Positions 1 to 14,430 of a DNA stretch of 64,000 nucleotides are shown piece after piece; position 1 is the first letter of the stretch; each line of letters opens with the position of its first letter. Below the pieces are notes generated by a model. The model ran no database searches and had not been told where the DNA came from. It saw only the letters and a list, made by a program, of their open reading frames with translations. A program made the position numbers and the translations under genes. The stretch is from the NCBI GenBank assembly GCA_004026145.2, contig CP034975.1, forward strand, positions 19,250,191 to 19,314,190. The letters run 5' to 3'. This DNA comes from Takifugu bimaculatus (Eukaryota; Chordata; Actinopteri; Tetraodontiformes; Tetraodontidae).

Positions 1-2319
1 TTGTGCCAGGTGCCCTTTAGATTATAAGATTTCAGATGATAAAGCGCACAGGTCTCAGTGTCACTGAGCACTCATTGTAATTTTTCACTTTTATGTGATG
101 AAAGGTGGGATGAAACAAGGCAAAGTCAGAAAATGGCCCACGATGCAGGACTCAAGAGGGTCAAAGAGTAAAAAATAGGGGGTTTCTTACAATGCTTGCC
201 TTGTTTTAAAGAGAGTGGGACACTTTTCGAGACCAGCAACTTTCCAGTCTATAGAAATTGATCTGTTTGTCATGAAAGGAGACCCATTTAGGATTCTCAG
301 AGCGTGTAATCTGTGTGAAATGGGTGTATCACTCAGAAAAACTGGGAGACAAAGATTGAAAAATGATAGAGGGAAAGAAGAAAGTGGCAGAGACTGGGAT
401 GAAAAAGAAAATAGGGCGATTGTTTTAATTTGGTCATTGTTCTGGCTTTCAAAAATGAAGTTAGACCGTCTGCTGTCCCCCAGTCCCTGAGCTGAGAGCA
501 GCACCATCAGGCTGTCACAGCAGATCAGAGACTCTTGTTATGTGCACAAGCATGTTGTATCTTTAAGTTAACACAGGCTAATGGTGGAAAAGCTGCCTGG
601 CTGTCATAATGTGTAACAGCATTTAATATCAGTTTTCAGAAAAACTGATGCAACAATGTGCCAACTGTATGAATCCACTAATGGAAGTTGGATGTTAGGA
701 GGGAAATCACTTGTCTGCTACATGTTTTACTGTAAAAATAGTGCTTGTCCTTGTTCTTAGAAACCCACCAAACTACAGCAGCTAACGCTCACTTTAACAG
801 GCACGGACGATTCAGAACTAGCGGGATGTGTGAGTGAGGGTCAATCAGCTAAAAAAATAAAAGCACGCACCGGCAGGAGGATTTGACCAGTCGCACTGAC
901 CCTGCAAGCTCATATGAGCACAGAATTGACGGTGGGTGGTGAAATATTTTGCCTTACTGTTGCCAGGCGACCGTAGCAGTTGTGGTGGTTGTAAGTTCGG
1001 AAGAGATTTTGTCTGATGAGAATGCATGTGTGACAAAATGTCCTCTTCAGAAGATGCAGAAGATAAAAAAACAAGAGAGATAAACACATATTTGACAGTT
1101 TTGACAGGTCCAAAAGTGAAACATTCTTAGGTAAACATATCTGAAGTTTTATGTCTGGATTCTTTAAACAATAAGCCTCCTTGGCTGAGGTTAGAAGAGA
1201 ACAGACGTCGCTAGATCAAACAAATGCAGAAGCAAAAGATTTGTCATTCTGCCGTCTCTTGAAGTTTACCTTTGGGCGCCGAACAGCACAATATACACCA
1301 CTGGCAAACTGACATCACTCTTGGGGTTTTTTATTTACAAATGTGGTAAATCTTCCATGACAGACAGAACAGGCAGCATTGCTGGAAAACAAAGAAATAA
1401 CATTTGCAAGAGTGAAATATCGTCCTGTTGTGAAGTGGAACCTCTACGCGACGCGCAAGCCGGCGCTCTATTTTCTACGTCCCTGCAAAGATTTCTGAAA
1501 TTTGTCATTTCATGTAGTTGTGATTAATGATCTGCATATTTTATGCTTGTCTGTTAGGTGCTTGTTGTTTTTGAATAGTTTGTCGCATGATCAGAGTCAG
1601 AATCTGAACAAAGGAGACTACATATTAGTGCGGTTCGTATTTTCACGTTCCTGGTTTGGGAACCATTTCCTGGTTTGCCTGCTTTAATGGGGACTATTCT
1701 ACTTCTATTCTATATATTTTTCCATAGGCTTATAAGAACTTCTTTCAAGCTTTGGGATTTTGAGAGTTTTATTGCACTGGGTGATTGGAGAAGTGGTTGT
1801 TGCTAGGAGATGTACTGCTTCAGCAATGTTGAAATTACAACCAGTGAATGAAGTGGCTGAAAGAATTTCCCCCCTCCTCAACCTGTCTAGATATATACTG
1901 TATTTAGCACCACAACTTCAGTTTCTTTTCTACATGTGTGAATTTTATCTTGTATATTTTTTCACTGCTACATCAAATCGGACAATTAAACAATTGAATT
2001 TGTCCCGGTCTCTGTGAACCAATGTTGTAGGACATCCATTCAGCTTCTGGGTCATTTCCAGGTTTAGAAATTCTCAAATTTCAAATTCTCGACTGCATAA
2101 GCGCACTGCGTTAGAGCGAAACCCGGCAAGTCAATGTGAAATGAAGCCATTATGTCTGAGTTTGGGTGTGAAAGGCGGGGAAGCCAGAAAAACTGTAAAT
2201 GTGGCCACCATTGTTCTTCCGACACGGTGTGAGCTAAAATTAAGCAGGATACCCCCACGCATGCAGCCCGCCAGCATCACTATCAGCACCTGCAGCTTCT
2301 TCCTCCATCTGTCGTCAGA

Positions 2320-2321
<2 letters not shown>

Positions 2322-2358
<37 letters not shown>
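2322..2358. repeat. GA microsatellite
   Basis: (GA)n with a single interruption. Confidence 0.9.
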
Positions 2359-2530
2359 CACCTGAGTGTGTGTGTGCTGGCGGAGATATAATTGCTTTCT
2401 TGTCTTTTCTGGCTCCCCCCCAAAAGAAGGAGGCCCAGCTATGAGTGACTGAGGTTATCGTTACCTCACTATCTGCTGAAGAAGCACATTAATGAATAGT
2501 GCATTAAAAGTTTCAGTCTGTGTCCTACCC

Positions 2531-2587
2531 ACACCACCACCACCACCACCACCACCATCACCACACACACACACACACACACACACA
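2531..2587. repeat. compound CCA/CA microsatellite
   Basis: (ACC)n to 2,557, then (CA)n. Confidence 0.9.
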
Positions 2588-2798
2588 AATTTGAAATCAT
2601 TCCATTCTGGCTTTGGCCTAATTGAGTTGTTTAAAGTCCAGACATTTGCTTCAGCCAAACACATGCTTGTATGATGGAGGCTAAACCAAACCACACAGGT
2701 CAGAGGTGTGGATCCTTATGAAGGGGAATAAAAACAGAAACCTGAGCCACTGCTGGAAACTTGCCTTTTCTGAAGTGAAAACCCGATTACTGTAGCAT

Positions 2799-2890
2799 GA
2801 ATGCTTGTTTAATTAGCCTTGTCTGATGGCCTGCCCATCCATTACGGGGCTAATTGCCATCCTATCATCAAAAATATAAGGCTATCACAC
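2799..2890. promoter_or_regulatory. candidate conserved non-coding element
   Basis: A short block with TAATTAG, a repeated GGCTAATTGCCAT-type homeodomain core and ATGGCCTGCCCATCC, flanked by ordinary AT-rich DNA. Inference from motif density only. Confidence 0.25.
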
Positions 2891-4328
2891 TCCTCAGTTT
2901 GCATGGTTGCACCAGATGATATAATTTCCTTGTGAATCATCTAGACGGTGGCAGGTCAGAGAACACGGGAGAATACGTGTGCGTCTGTAAGATAAACTTT
3001 ACTCAGAAATGTAGAGCTAAGGATCAGATGGTTGAGCCTCTTTGACAAAGTAACTATAGCAACTGCGCTGCTGCTTGGGCATGAGTTTATACGTTTTGAG
3101 CTCTGTGTTATTGATCTTACAGTACAGTTGATGTGTTCAGACCCTCACATGCACGGACTTCATCTTCACTGATGAATTTATTCATTCTCAAACAGAGGAA
3201 GTAAAGTTCTGTGCATTTGTGCTGATCAGATACCTTATTTTAGTCATTTACTTGCATATTTGCTCTTTTAGGACACTTCTCTCCTGATTAAATAGACAAG
3301 GAGATTTTCACATGCTCTGCGATGTCTCTCCTGCTTCACGTAGGCCGGCCCATGTGAGGTAGGAGAGACTGTCATTATGCTGTTCAGTGGAGCAGTAATA
3401 TCTGGAGCCGCTCGGGGACATTGGGTGCAGAGCCGGGCTGCCCTCCCGCCTGCTTCTGCCTGGCTGTTTGCGTGTCTACCTGACTTTCTGCATGGCTGCA
3501 TGTGTGTTCCTCAGCTTGTACGATTATTTGTCTGTCTCATTCTCTTATAGGAAGGTTAGTTGTGTTTAAATCCGCATGCACACATGTGTGTCACATGCTG
3601 CTTCCCCCTGGGATCAGATACTCATTTAGGCGACTGCAGCAGATAAAAGGCGCTGGTGGACGAGGACCGGGTCTTTTTACTCCCATCATCCTCCGTGCCT
3701 CTTCCCTCCCAGCTTTAGCTTTAAATTTGGACATCAACCTTAGAATCTCAGCATTTTCACATCCTTGCATCAGCGTTTCTCTATTGCATTCATGTATATT
3801 ATGTCCTCACAGTGTTGGCTGCAGGCTAGAAAAAATATAAATATAAAAGTTAACGTTGTTGGATATCTCAGTAGCTAAAGTGTCTGAAGAAATTCACGTC
3901 AAGGGTACTGAGCATGCTCTCAGCCTTGATTGGTTTAGCCTTTAGCTTTCCCCACTTCTTGACCTGCGCTCTACCTCCTGGCCAACATCCGAACCTCAGC
4001 ATCAATAAACATCACTGTGAAAGTACTTTTGAGTCCAGTTGATTCTCTCTGAATATGTTAACAGTTATCTGTGGCCTCTTTACACATCTATGTTAATAAG
4101 CTGAAGAAATAAAGTTGCAATTTTTAATGGCCTCTGCAGAGACAGCCTGTACTTTGTTCTTCTAAAAGGTTTCAGTCACTTTATCAAGTTAAATTCCTCC
4201 GTGTAAAAGCATTTTAATTGGTCTTCTCAAACAAGAAAGGAAAGTTGCATATTTCCTTAAACGTGTTGAAATCCCATTAAATAACAATGGAAAAAGCTTG
4301 CAGGAAGAGCACTTTTACTGCTGTTAAT

Positions 4329-4329
<1 letters not shown>

Positions 4330-4415
<86 letters not shown>
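4330..4415. repeat. long GT microsatellite
   Basis: An uninterrupted (GT) run of 86 bases, the longest pure repeat in the window. Confidence 0.97.
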
Positions 4416-4419
<4 letters not shown>

Positions 4420-5989
4420 GTTGAAGAAATTCCAGATACTTTCTTCCTTTCTTCCTGTTTTTCATCTTTTGCATAATTTCAGTAATTTATTTAGGTCAAA
4501 ATTCACAAATACATGAAAAAAAAAAAATCTAATATCTTAAACGTGGACTAAAGAATCAATCAGCCCAAAAAGTGGAATAAACAGTCCTGATCGCTTAAAA
4601 GTGCAGGCTGTGCATAATCAGATTACATAATTCAGTCCACACAGACCTGTCATTTTCCTCTCTAGAAACACTTAGTGAAATGAGGATTAACTAATACGGG
4701 AAAAAAAAACCACGGAGAAATCTGTGCCAGAGGCCTCCATAAAGTCAATTGTTTATCCACCGGGGCTGAGATTACATTTGGAGAGGATAAAGTGGTTCTC
4801 CCAGCTAATGGCGGGGTCTTTAGTTGAAATTAAAAACAGCTCTTAAAAGCAGATTTTAATTGAAAGTCTCTGTTTTAGACATTTTCCCTGGTTCTCATTT
4901 GGGCCCGGTGGTTCTGCTCCTGCCAGCCAATAAAATCAAGGCTGGCACCATCAACTGAGCGGAGCTAGCAAAGGTGGGAGATGCTCAGCCTTCATCTCCT
5001 GGGGCCGTCTCGCCATCTTTTACTCAACACACCATGTATACGATCCCCTGACGTGTTTCTATCCAGAGTGTGTGCGTGTGTGTGTTTGTGTGCACACGCG
5101 CACATGCATGGTGGAGCTATAATGTACCATGTGGGTCATAGCAGTTCTAATTGTAGCCATCGGGCCTCCAGAGCATCTCACAGTTGTGTGTGGTTAATGA
5201 GCAGAGCAGCAGGAGATAAATGAGACATTGTTTATCTCGCGTTGGAACCACGATTGACTGACACGAGCCGTGTGGCCGAGACACACTCGCAGCATTTATG
5301 TTTCAAAGACAGCAATTTCAGTTGGTTTGAGGTTCTGATTAGGTCTTTGTCCTGTTTTAGGACCTACAGTGATGTAAAGTTCTCCTTCTCTTCTCCTTTA
5401 GGCTAATTTTTCATTCAAGCTAAAGAATTGGTAATAAGAGATTGACCCGCCACTTCTTTTATACATTCAGGTCTATACAGTATATTGACCCCCTTGTGTG
5501 TGCCAGTATGCTAACTGCTAATCTGAGATTTTAGGCATGTTTGTATACTTGTGCGTCCAGAAATATGTAAAAGGGAGTGGAGGACCAATCCGAGCAGGTT
5601 ACCATGGGTACACACATTGTTGCCGAGATGGTTCCATTACATCCGGAGACGCGCTGGACTCATTCATCCCTGTCCCTATTGTCAGTCATAATGAAGTTTT
5701 CCTCAGACCGAGAAACTTCAAAGATATCTCCCCTCTGGACTCCATGAATAAATTCATTCTCTCTCTCCATCTGCTTCTTTTCTCTTCCCTCTGCTCCGCT
5801 TGTCTTCCAGTCGTAAATCTCTTTGCTGTCGTTCTCTGCTGCCATCTTCCCATCCCCCCCCCACCCCAGAAACTCATTACTATTTGGGCTCTCTTTGGCA
5901 AATTCATCATTTTCCATCAAAGATCCAGTTTTATTTACGGGGCTAAATGGGTGTCTGCGCACAGCGGGGGGGTGAGGAGTCAATCACTG

Positions 5990-6250
5990 ACCGAGCTGCT
6001 CTTAAATGCAGAGGTCATCGGACCGCAGCCGTCATTTTTCCATCTTCGGACAAACAAACTGGATCAGTTGAAAGGCTGGCCTGACAGACAGGGCTGCTGT
6101 TGATCAAAAGGCCTCATTAACATTTCAATCTGCCGCTGCCCAGATAAGACAAGGACGGCCATTTTAAGATGGGCTCCATCTGTCAGACGAGCCGGGTGGC
6201 GAGTAATGATGGTGATATTTCATGTATGTTATCACAATCTCCGAGCGGCT
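5990..6250. promoter_or_regulatory. candidate conserved non-coding element
   Basis: A high-complexity block without repeats. It includes a TGATCAAAAGG (TCF/LEF-like) site at about 6,101, CCATTTTAAGATGG (a near-palindrome resembling a YY1 core) at about 6,160, and a GAGTAATGATGG stretch. Conservation cannot be tested here; the call rests on composition and motif density. Confidence 0.3.
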
Positions 6251-7519
6251 ATCTCTCAAATAACAGATGTCACAGGCTCCACGTGTCTAGCTTCCGTTTT
6301 AATGAAAATGTTGGTGGCAGTGCGACTATTTTCCTTTTTTTTTGGGCAAATTCCCAAGATAGATCGACTAATCGCCATTCTGAAACGGAGGTGGAAACGC
6401 ACACAGCAGAGGATCGATAGCTTGCATTGAATTATTAAACCAACAGTATGGAACACACTTTCTTTATTTCCTTTTACTCAAATATATCTGCTTTATTAGA
6501 CAGAAACAGGATCTTGTTTCCGTTTTTACAGGAGAATCGATGCATCTGTTCCTAATTTTTTAGTTTTTATTGTCATACATACATTTAGCCCTTTATTTCT
6601 ACTCTGTTTGTAAAAACTGAGGTGTGTGTATCCCTCAAGTGTCTGTGTGCATGTGTGTGTGTGTGTAGACAGAGAGAAGTAACATCATGGATAAAAAAGG
6701 CAGATACATGGAAGACAGAAGACAACGAAAGATGGACCTGAAACACAGAATGATTCAAGCCAGGGACGATTCTGATACAGGAAGATTTCTGCACACAGGA
6801 CGACATCTGCACATGTGTGTGTGTGTGTGTTCCCGGTTATGTAAATGCACGAGGGCTCAGCATCGCAATGAAACGAAGAACCAGTCGACTCAGCAAGAGT
6901 GCAGCTTCCATGTAAATCCCACTATACATCCGTCACTGAATAAAAATAGACAAAAATAGAATAAAGCCTGTAAGACGCTTGGTTGTGTAAGAATTGACTG
7001 TCGACTGATTTCATTGAGTTTTTAGGGGATTAGGGCCACATTTGTATTTATTTTGTCTGTTTTCACTTTAGCTTAGCATTGCCTGCAAGACGGCCTTTTC
7101 TCTGCGACAGGCTCCATACACATGCTTCCTGTCATGAACTTATGTGATCTCCGAAATGGATTCCAGGCAACAGCGGTCGAGTCAGGAGAGACTAATAATG
7201 ACGAAAAGGTGGATGGAAAAGGAGAACTTTGAGTCTCGCGTCACTATGTTCATACTCAAAAAGGAATCCGATAAATGGACTAAATTGTGTAAACAGGGTG
7301 TTACAAAGTGCACGGAAGGGCATCAGATCTGGTTCCTCCTCTAAGATTATGCAAACAAGCCCGGTTTTCTACAGTGCGCAGCAAATGTTGAATTTATAAA
7401 AATCTCCTTGTGAATTTGACAAATGAAAAAGAACGTTTTGCTTTCCAGTTTTGATAGTTTCAGTTCAAACGCAACTTTGAATCACAGTTCAGTGCGAACA
7501 GGGACCTTGGAAATGATTG

Positions 7520-7670
7520 GATGGATCAACTAACCCTGCCCCGGTCTGGGCCGTCGCCCCGATCAATCCCACTTTGGACACTGCAGCAGCCAGATATTTC
7601 ATTTAACCGCAGATCAATAATGCGATTGAATGATTGAAGACTGCTAATCAAATTTCCTTTTTGTAGCCTT
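7520..7670. promoter_or_regulatory. candidate conserved non-coding element
   Basis: Contains several ATCAAT and ATTGA cores (GATCAATAATGCGATTGAATGATTGA type), characteristic of TALE/CUT homeodomain sites. Inference only. Confidence 0.25.
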
Positions 7671-10600
7671 ATTTGACCACATTTACTCAAAAGCCCTAAA
7701 TTGTTTTCTTCCCTTATTCTAAGTGACCTAAATGACAGATGAAGACAGGAGTTATTGGGGTCTCAGAGCTTGATTGTGGTCCTTGATAAAGAACCATTGT
7801 GCTCTGGGGAAGATCTGTCATTGCACGCAGCCTCTGCCTGTCTGTAGCTGTGGGTCATTTCCATGAAGGGATGAGAGTGCTGTTCGGTATCAGCTGAATT
7901 ACTATTGTATTTTCCTTGGCTCAGCATCCTCGGCTCGCATCCTGAATGTGCCGGGATGGTTTCAACTCTCTCTGAAAGCCTGTGAGATAGAACACAACAG
8001 GGATCAGATTCAATTACGCTCAACAAACAAACAGCAAACATGAGCCCTGCCTGTTACCATTGTTATGTCAGAGCCTTTGAAAGCGACGCTGCCGAACGAT
8101 GAAGGAGCCCCTCTGACTTCTTATGTGGGAGACTCTGATAGTTGCAGCCCACTTTGGAACTGAGGGAAAGAGGATGGATTTATCCATATTTGCAGTTCTG
8201 GTGTCATCTTGCATGTCCCAGAAAGGACGCCTATTACCAGTTTACGATCACGCGGTGCTAAGCTGCTCTCGGGGTCTAACAAAGCCCACGCAGGCAGCGA
8301 GGAGGATCAGATATGAAAGAATCAGTGACAAACACTGAGCTGCTAAAATCCTTGAGGATTTAAAGCATGTTTGACATTCAGGGGGAAAATAACACCCGAC
8401 CATTAGGAATCAAACACATGCCGACAGGGAATCCCGCACCACTGCATGGAGCGATCTGATTCCGTTGAGGTCTCAATCCTCATCTGTGTTTTAGGAAAAA
8501 AAAATGTTGTATGGGCATATTAAGAAGGTGAAAATCCTGCCAACAGTTTGCTGGGGTGGGCAAACAAGGGGACAGTTAGCAAAAGATTGACCGATGACCT
8601 CATGGAGGAAATAAAAGCTTCTGCCAAAAACGCTGCATCATTGCACTCAATTAGCAAAGAGAGTGTCTGTGTTCAACCATTTTTTGGGCGTCTCACCTGA
8701 CAGGTTCCACATCCTGTGTGTTAATGGGAAGATGCCAAAGGTGGGTTCCTGTGTGTTGATCTATTAAAGGTAACAGTTCAATATCTTCAGCTTGAGCGGG
8801 AGACGCATTAGTCAGGGCGGTCTTGAGGGAAATAAGACAGGAGCGGTTTTGTGTAAAGCTACTAAATCAATATGTCCTTTGAATGGCAAGAACACAGACA
8901 GCGGCCCTCCTGCATTTTCCACTCGTTTAATAGCAGCAGAGTTTCGCGTAGGCCGACATTTTTTACAAAGCGCTTCTGCTTCAAGGTTAGTCATATTTTA
9001 TTTCAGCTGATCAATCCAACACTGGGGTGGCGACGGATGTCATAAAACAGATGACTATAGCCCCCAGCTCGTATTAAGCAGCCCTACGGGCATTAGAGTG
9101 GGGGTTGTTCAATATCCTAAATTGTGTTAATTTTTTTTAAAAAAAAGAAAGAAATCACACAAGTTTGAGAGTAGATCTGGGTGGAAGGAAGATACAGGAC
9201 ACCTGTGATGCTTGGAAATGGATGAAGGTCAGACTTGTTTCTAATTCGGAGAAATTTGAGGAAAAGTAGTCGCATTTCTTTCCCTCGCTGCATTCAATAA
9301 AGCAGCCTTTGAAGAGAGAAAAACAGCAAGAACGTCTCTTTTTACCCTGAGGGGAAAGTACCTGACATTGAGGCTATCACTGAAAGGTCAAGTCACTTCA
9401 GATCTCACGGAAAACTCCATTTAGGGTAAACGCTTCCCTCCGTCATACTGGGCTCAGTCCAGCCATATCATCTCTGTTACAATAGCATTTCCATGACCCA
9501 GCTGGGGGGATATGAGCCCCCGAGGTGTTGAGAATGTCAGAACAATGTTTTGACCTTTTGATTGTCCTGAATATAGACGGGCATCAGACGTCGTGTCGAT
9601 CTCTAAAACGCAAACCTGAATCTTTTGCATTTCCGGCGCCCTTTTGTGGCAACTGTTCCTTCTTTAAGCCACTTTAAACATCTGTTATTTCTATATTAAC
9701 ATACTACCCTTTAAATGGCAGCCATTTCCTGTGTGATTTAACTGTGGGGCATTTTGGCTTTTCTATATACAGGTCTGCTTGCAGGCAACTTTATCCACCA
9801 AGGTTCGTTGTTTCTCCCCCCTCAGTTGATGCAGCTAAAGTAATTCTTGTCATCCACAGCGTGAACCACATCAACTGCTCTTTTTAAATAAAAGCTAGAT
9901 GCTGATACAGATTTGTCTGTATATGCAGCATCTGGAGCTGATAATAAATTGTTTGTAGAAGAACAATCATGGCTATTTGGTTGCAAATGCTAACATGCTA
10001 ATTCAATCATGTAAGAACTTCCTTACCCACATGCTGTTAGCATACTGGTGTTAGAACTCCAGGACAACCTTACAGAGCTGCTATAGTGTAAAGGTTCTGA
10101 TCAACGCACAAAAATGCTTAAATAAAGGTGTATCTGTGTAATTAGACAATTCTTTTCATTGTCTTCCTGGAAACACCCACTGTAATTAATCAGTATAGTA
10201 ATAGCGAAGATGGCAAAAGAGCTGCAAAACTTAAAACCAACAGTCCTTACCTCACTCAATAAACCCTCTGATAAACACTCTCAATCATGTAATTGAATTA
10301 TTTTTTTTAAAGCAACACACGTGTCATGTTTATCTTTGCAGGCCTTGTGGACGATCCATCATAACTTGATCCATTTGTAATTACATAGTAGCAGTTTGCT
10401 TAAACAGACATAAAATGCTTCATAAAGGAGCTAAAGTTTGAATTTTTTATGGCCCAGAAGTCTACTAACTCACTAAAGCAATATCAAAACGCACTTGATC
10501 TGGTGGAATAACCGTAACGGCAGGTTTCATGGGGCCGTATTGAAGTGTGAATCTATAGCCAGGTTAACAGCAAACGCCTAGCTGAAACATAAAAAGATCT

Positions 10601-10760
10601 GTTTCAAGGTGTTGTGGTGGCTGGTTATCTCGGCACACAGATTAAACAGAAGAAATAATTAAAAACTGTTGGGACCAACTAAAAGAAGCCTCGGCAGAGA
10701 AGAGTCAGGTGTGTGAGCAAGCGCAGAGGTGAGCAACAGAGACCTCCCAGAAGTAACGCC

Positions 10761-10805
10761 GTGTGTGTGTGTGTGTGTGTGTGTGTGAGTGAGTGTGTGT
10801 GTGTG
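10761..10805. repeat. GT microsatellite
   Basis: (GT)n with GAGT interruptions. Confidence 0.9.
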
Positions 10806-11788
10806 CGCGTTTGCTTGTGTGTGCATTGTCCAAGCTCCCATATGGAATTGGTTCATCTATCACTCTCTTAATAGTATTGGCCCTGAGTCAAATCTTTCAG
10901 ATATCTCTTTCGCTCTCGCATTTTAACTTAATGACTTCAGGATCAGTCTCCATTTAGATCTATTTCACCTCGGCTGTCATAACTGAGATTTACTGTCGGG
11001 CAGTTCATCCACTCCCACTGCATTCAGCAGGCTAAACATGTCTCTGCCGAGCAGACAGCTGGATTAATAGTGAGATTTCACTGTTTTTCATCCATCGGGC
11101 TGTTAATAGACTTCTTTTTTTTTCCCAAGTCCCAACTTGAGGTTTTGCTCTGACTGCACAGCATCGGCCCGCGGAGGCTGTCCGGACTAAACACACTAAA
11201 TGTTCTAATATAAATGTTGATTTCATGAGATGATATCTTTGGCACTGTGGAGTGAAGGAACGCTGGCGTTCTTTAGTGCGTGCTACGAGATAAGAGGGTT
11301 TGAAACGATGGTTTCACAGATGAATGCAAATGTGTGGACTTGAGCAGTGGTGGGTAAAATATGTTTCCAAAAGTGATTTAAAGGTTTTGATGATTCATCA
11401 AGGTAAAAATGTAATGAAAGCTGCTTTAATGCTATTTGGTTCCCTCATTTGCTGTAAAGATGTAAGAGGGAGTGAGTCGATTTTGTAATTTACCTTTTTT
11501 TTTTCAGTCTAAATAAGGAAATACAGGCAACATTAGCAAAATACAGCCAGCTAAATGTACCAGGAATACTTTAATTTTTGCCTCAGGTGGAACTCAGGGG
11601 CATAGAGACAGCCTGAATTAATTGAACAGATTAAACAATATGATTTATGCCTAATTTTCTGCAGAGAGCTGCAGGAGACTGCCATTATCTAATGTCTGTG
11701 TGGATCTAGGGAGAAAACATAGCATAAAATGAACAGTGCACTGTTTTGGCGTCTCCAAAAGTAAGAGTACACACATTCCAGGGCACAC

Positions 11789-11815
11789 AAACACACACAC
11801 ACACACACACACACA
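11789..11815. repeat. CA microsatellite
   Basis: A pure CA run. Confidence 0.9.
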
Positions 11816-14219
11816 ATGTAATTAGCAGGTAGCACTTAGTCTGTTTATTCAGCGCAAACAACAGTTAAAAAAACAAAACAAAAACATACAAAACTAGGCA
11901 GTAGAGTATATAACCTCCAGTAAAGCCACAAATTGTTGATTTTGCCACATTTTAGAAAAGAAGAAGAAACATGAGGTAACTCTCGGAGGGACACAGAAAA
12001 TTCCTATTTCTCTGCTTTACAATCTACTAATCTCCAGCCAAAGCTTTTTCAAGGCTCAACCTGCTGGAAAGGAAGCTTCTCAGGCAAAGTTAAAAAAATA
12101 TAAAAAATAAAAAGGAGGCTAGTGAAGGAAGGTAGCGAGAGCCGGTCCTATATCGGGCGTGTGTTGGTAGAAGGTGCACTCTAAAATAAACAGCATGATG
12201 TGGAAATAGAAACACTCAGCCTTCATTAAAGCGGTCTGTCCAACCTCTAATTATAGGATTGTGGGCCAGCTAGTATAACAAACACAGTCAGGCCCTCTGG
12301 GTGGATGCAGCTGCCCCCAAACACCCTGATCACTGTACCCAGTGACCCAAGTAACCCCTGCTGCCACCACCACCCTTCTGCTAAACACTCATTCGCACAG
12401 TTTTGGGCTCTCCTACTCTCCAGCAGCGCCGCACGCATGCTGAGTTGGAACAAACATCCCTGACACATCACATGCAAGCCACACAAGATATGTACCTGTG
12501 TAAGTATAGTCCTGAATCAGGCTTAGAATTAGCCCAAAAGGTGGAGCAGAGAGGAGTGTCGACTCCACAGCCTGATAGAAATCATCCCAATAACATCTCA
12601 TTATAGCCACAGACAGTCTGGACTTTTAACAGCTTTTAAGGGCGGACACCACTTAAAGGGAGCTGACGGAGCTCCTCTCGCTCCGTCGGTCCCACCATCC
12701 CATCAAAGTTTTTGACCGGGTGTCGCGGTTTTAGATTAGCGAGGAGAACGGGCCGATGAGGTCGAAAGGTCATCAAAAGTGACTCGGAAAGCGAGTATCT
12801 TTGGTAGTAGCTTCTCAAAAAATGGACAGGAGAGAACAGAGGGAGAGATCTGGTTTAGGCTAAATGAACATTGGTTTGAAACCAACAGGATAATCCTGAG
12901 CAGCATTAGTATGTTTGCATAGTTATTAGTTCACTCAGATCCTCAGGGGAGCCTTGCAGTCTTTGGCTTGTGTTCCATAAATAACAGGGTCCCTCACAGA
13001 GCCTGGAATCTGCCGCCGAATCGCTTCTTCTCCGCAGAAGCTGAGCAGCTTTGCGGATCTCGCGATCTGGCCGGTGGGCTGTCAGGATCCATAAAAAAGC
13101 TGCGTCACGAATCGTAAGTTTAGCCCAGAGCGGCGGGATTTTCCCAGCACGACTTAAGTCACATACGCGCTTCCATTAAGGATCGTGTCGCTACACATTT
13201 GATTGGTTTGGTCGGAAAATAGGGGCAACAATCTCTCCCCTCAGGGATCAGTCTGTGTTGACAGGAAGTCCAGAGACAAAATCACAATGCGACAACAGGT
13301 ACATCAACATCATCGGGTAACTTAGGGGGATGAACTGGGACCACAAGGGACACCTTTCACAGTGCAGACGAGCTTCTTTATTCCGTTTTTCACTACAAAT
13401 GGGATTCTGTCGACACGTGTGTGTGGAGGAAAGGGAAGGGGCGTGGCCACGACATGAACACGAATAAATAGGGTACATTTTGCTCGCACATTTCCACTTC
13501 TCATCGTTGCCTTCGGACGCTGATGCTGCTGCTGGTGTTCTAAGATCATTATTCATGAAGGAACCAGCTGCATGTTTTGTAGATCCACTAATTCTAGTGT
13601 AGGGTTGCTGATCTGGAAAGAAACTGCCAAGATGGATTTCCTTAAATACATCATCATCAGGATTCATTCTTTAGGAATATTTGAATTCTTTTAAATGAGC
13701 TGCTTATTTTGATTTCTCTCCTCCACCATTAAAACACAAAGCTGGGACATGTGAGACATTTTTAAGGCCGCTGCCTTTAAACGGTCGACCTCCAAACAGA
13801 AAGTGAGTGCAAAGAAACGCTGACTGAGGAGTGTGTGGGGGGGGGGGGGCAGAGGAGCAGTTGGATTATTGGGGCCAATCGAGGCCATTGTTATCTGTAA
13901 TATCCATTCAAATGTACCATATCAGATGCAGCAAGTGTGGCGCTGCTCAGAGAGGGAAATTAGTCTTGTTCCCCACTCAGCTCTGGTCACGCCAAGGGCA
14001 AATTCAGACAAATGAATTTACTTAGACAATGCATATGGAACCATCGAGGAGGATGTGCAAAAGGCAGAAAGAGTGGGGCGACGGAGAGGTGCACGCCTCA
14101 CTACGCATCTAATCTGCCCCTTCTCTCTTCCTCTCTGTTTATGACTTGATCTTAATAAACGCTGCTGAAGTCTCTTTAAACATTCCTGCAACGATAACAC
14201 GCCGTTTTTATCTATTTAT

Positions 14220-14430
14220 GCAGGACATACATAGTGAACGCACGCAAATCCACCGCCTGGATGTGGTCGAGAGGAAAGTTGAGTCTGTAAAGCCGCCCAG
14301 TAAGACCGTCCTCATGAGGAATTAGCATCAGAACGTGTCATCACAGCTGCCTCCGCCTCTAAATGTACATGCTGATGTTGCTGGAATGCAAATAAATTAT
14401 CGTAGGTGACGCTCGATGCTGCAGGGCCAC
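14220..14430. promoter_or_regulatory. candidate enhancer with octamer site
   Basis: Holds a perfect POU octamer ATGCAAAT (14,386-14,393) continuing into AAATTA, in a repeat-free block 2.9 kb upstream of the fam20c start. Inference only. Confidence 0.3.

Noticed and set aside
3353..3375. TGAGGTAGGAGAG resembling let-7
   Set aside because: Only the seed-like first bases agree, the rest differs, and no hairpin partner is apparent.
5537..6103. 188-codon open frame upstream of fam20c
   Set aside because: No homology or splice context, and it overlaps a block better explained as non-coding regulatory DNA.
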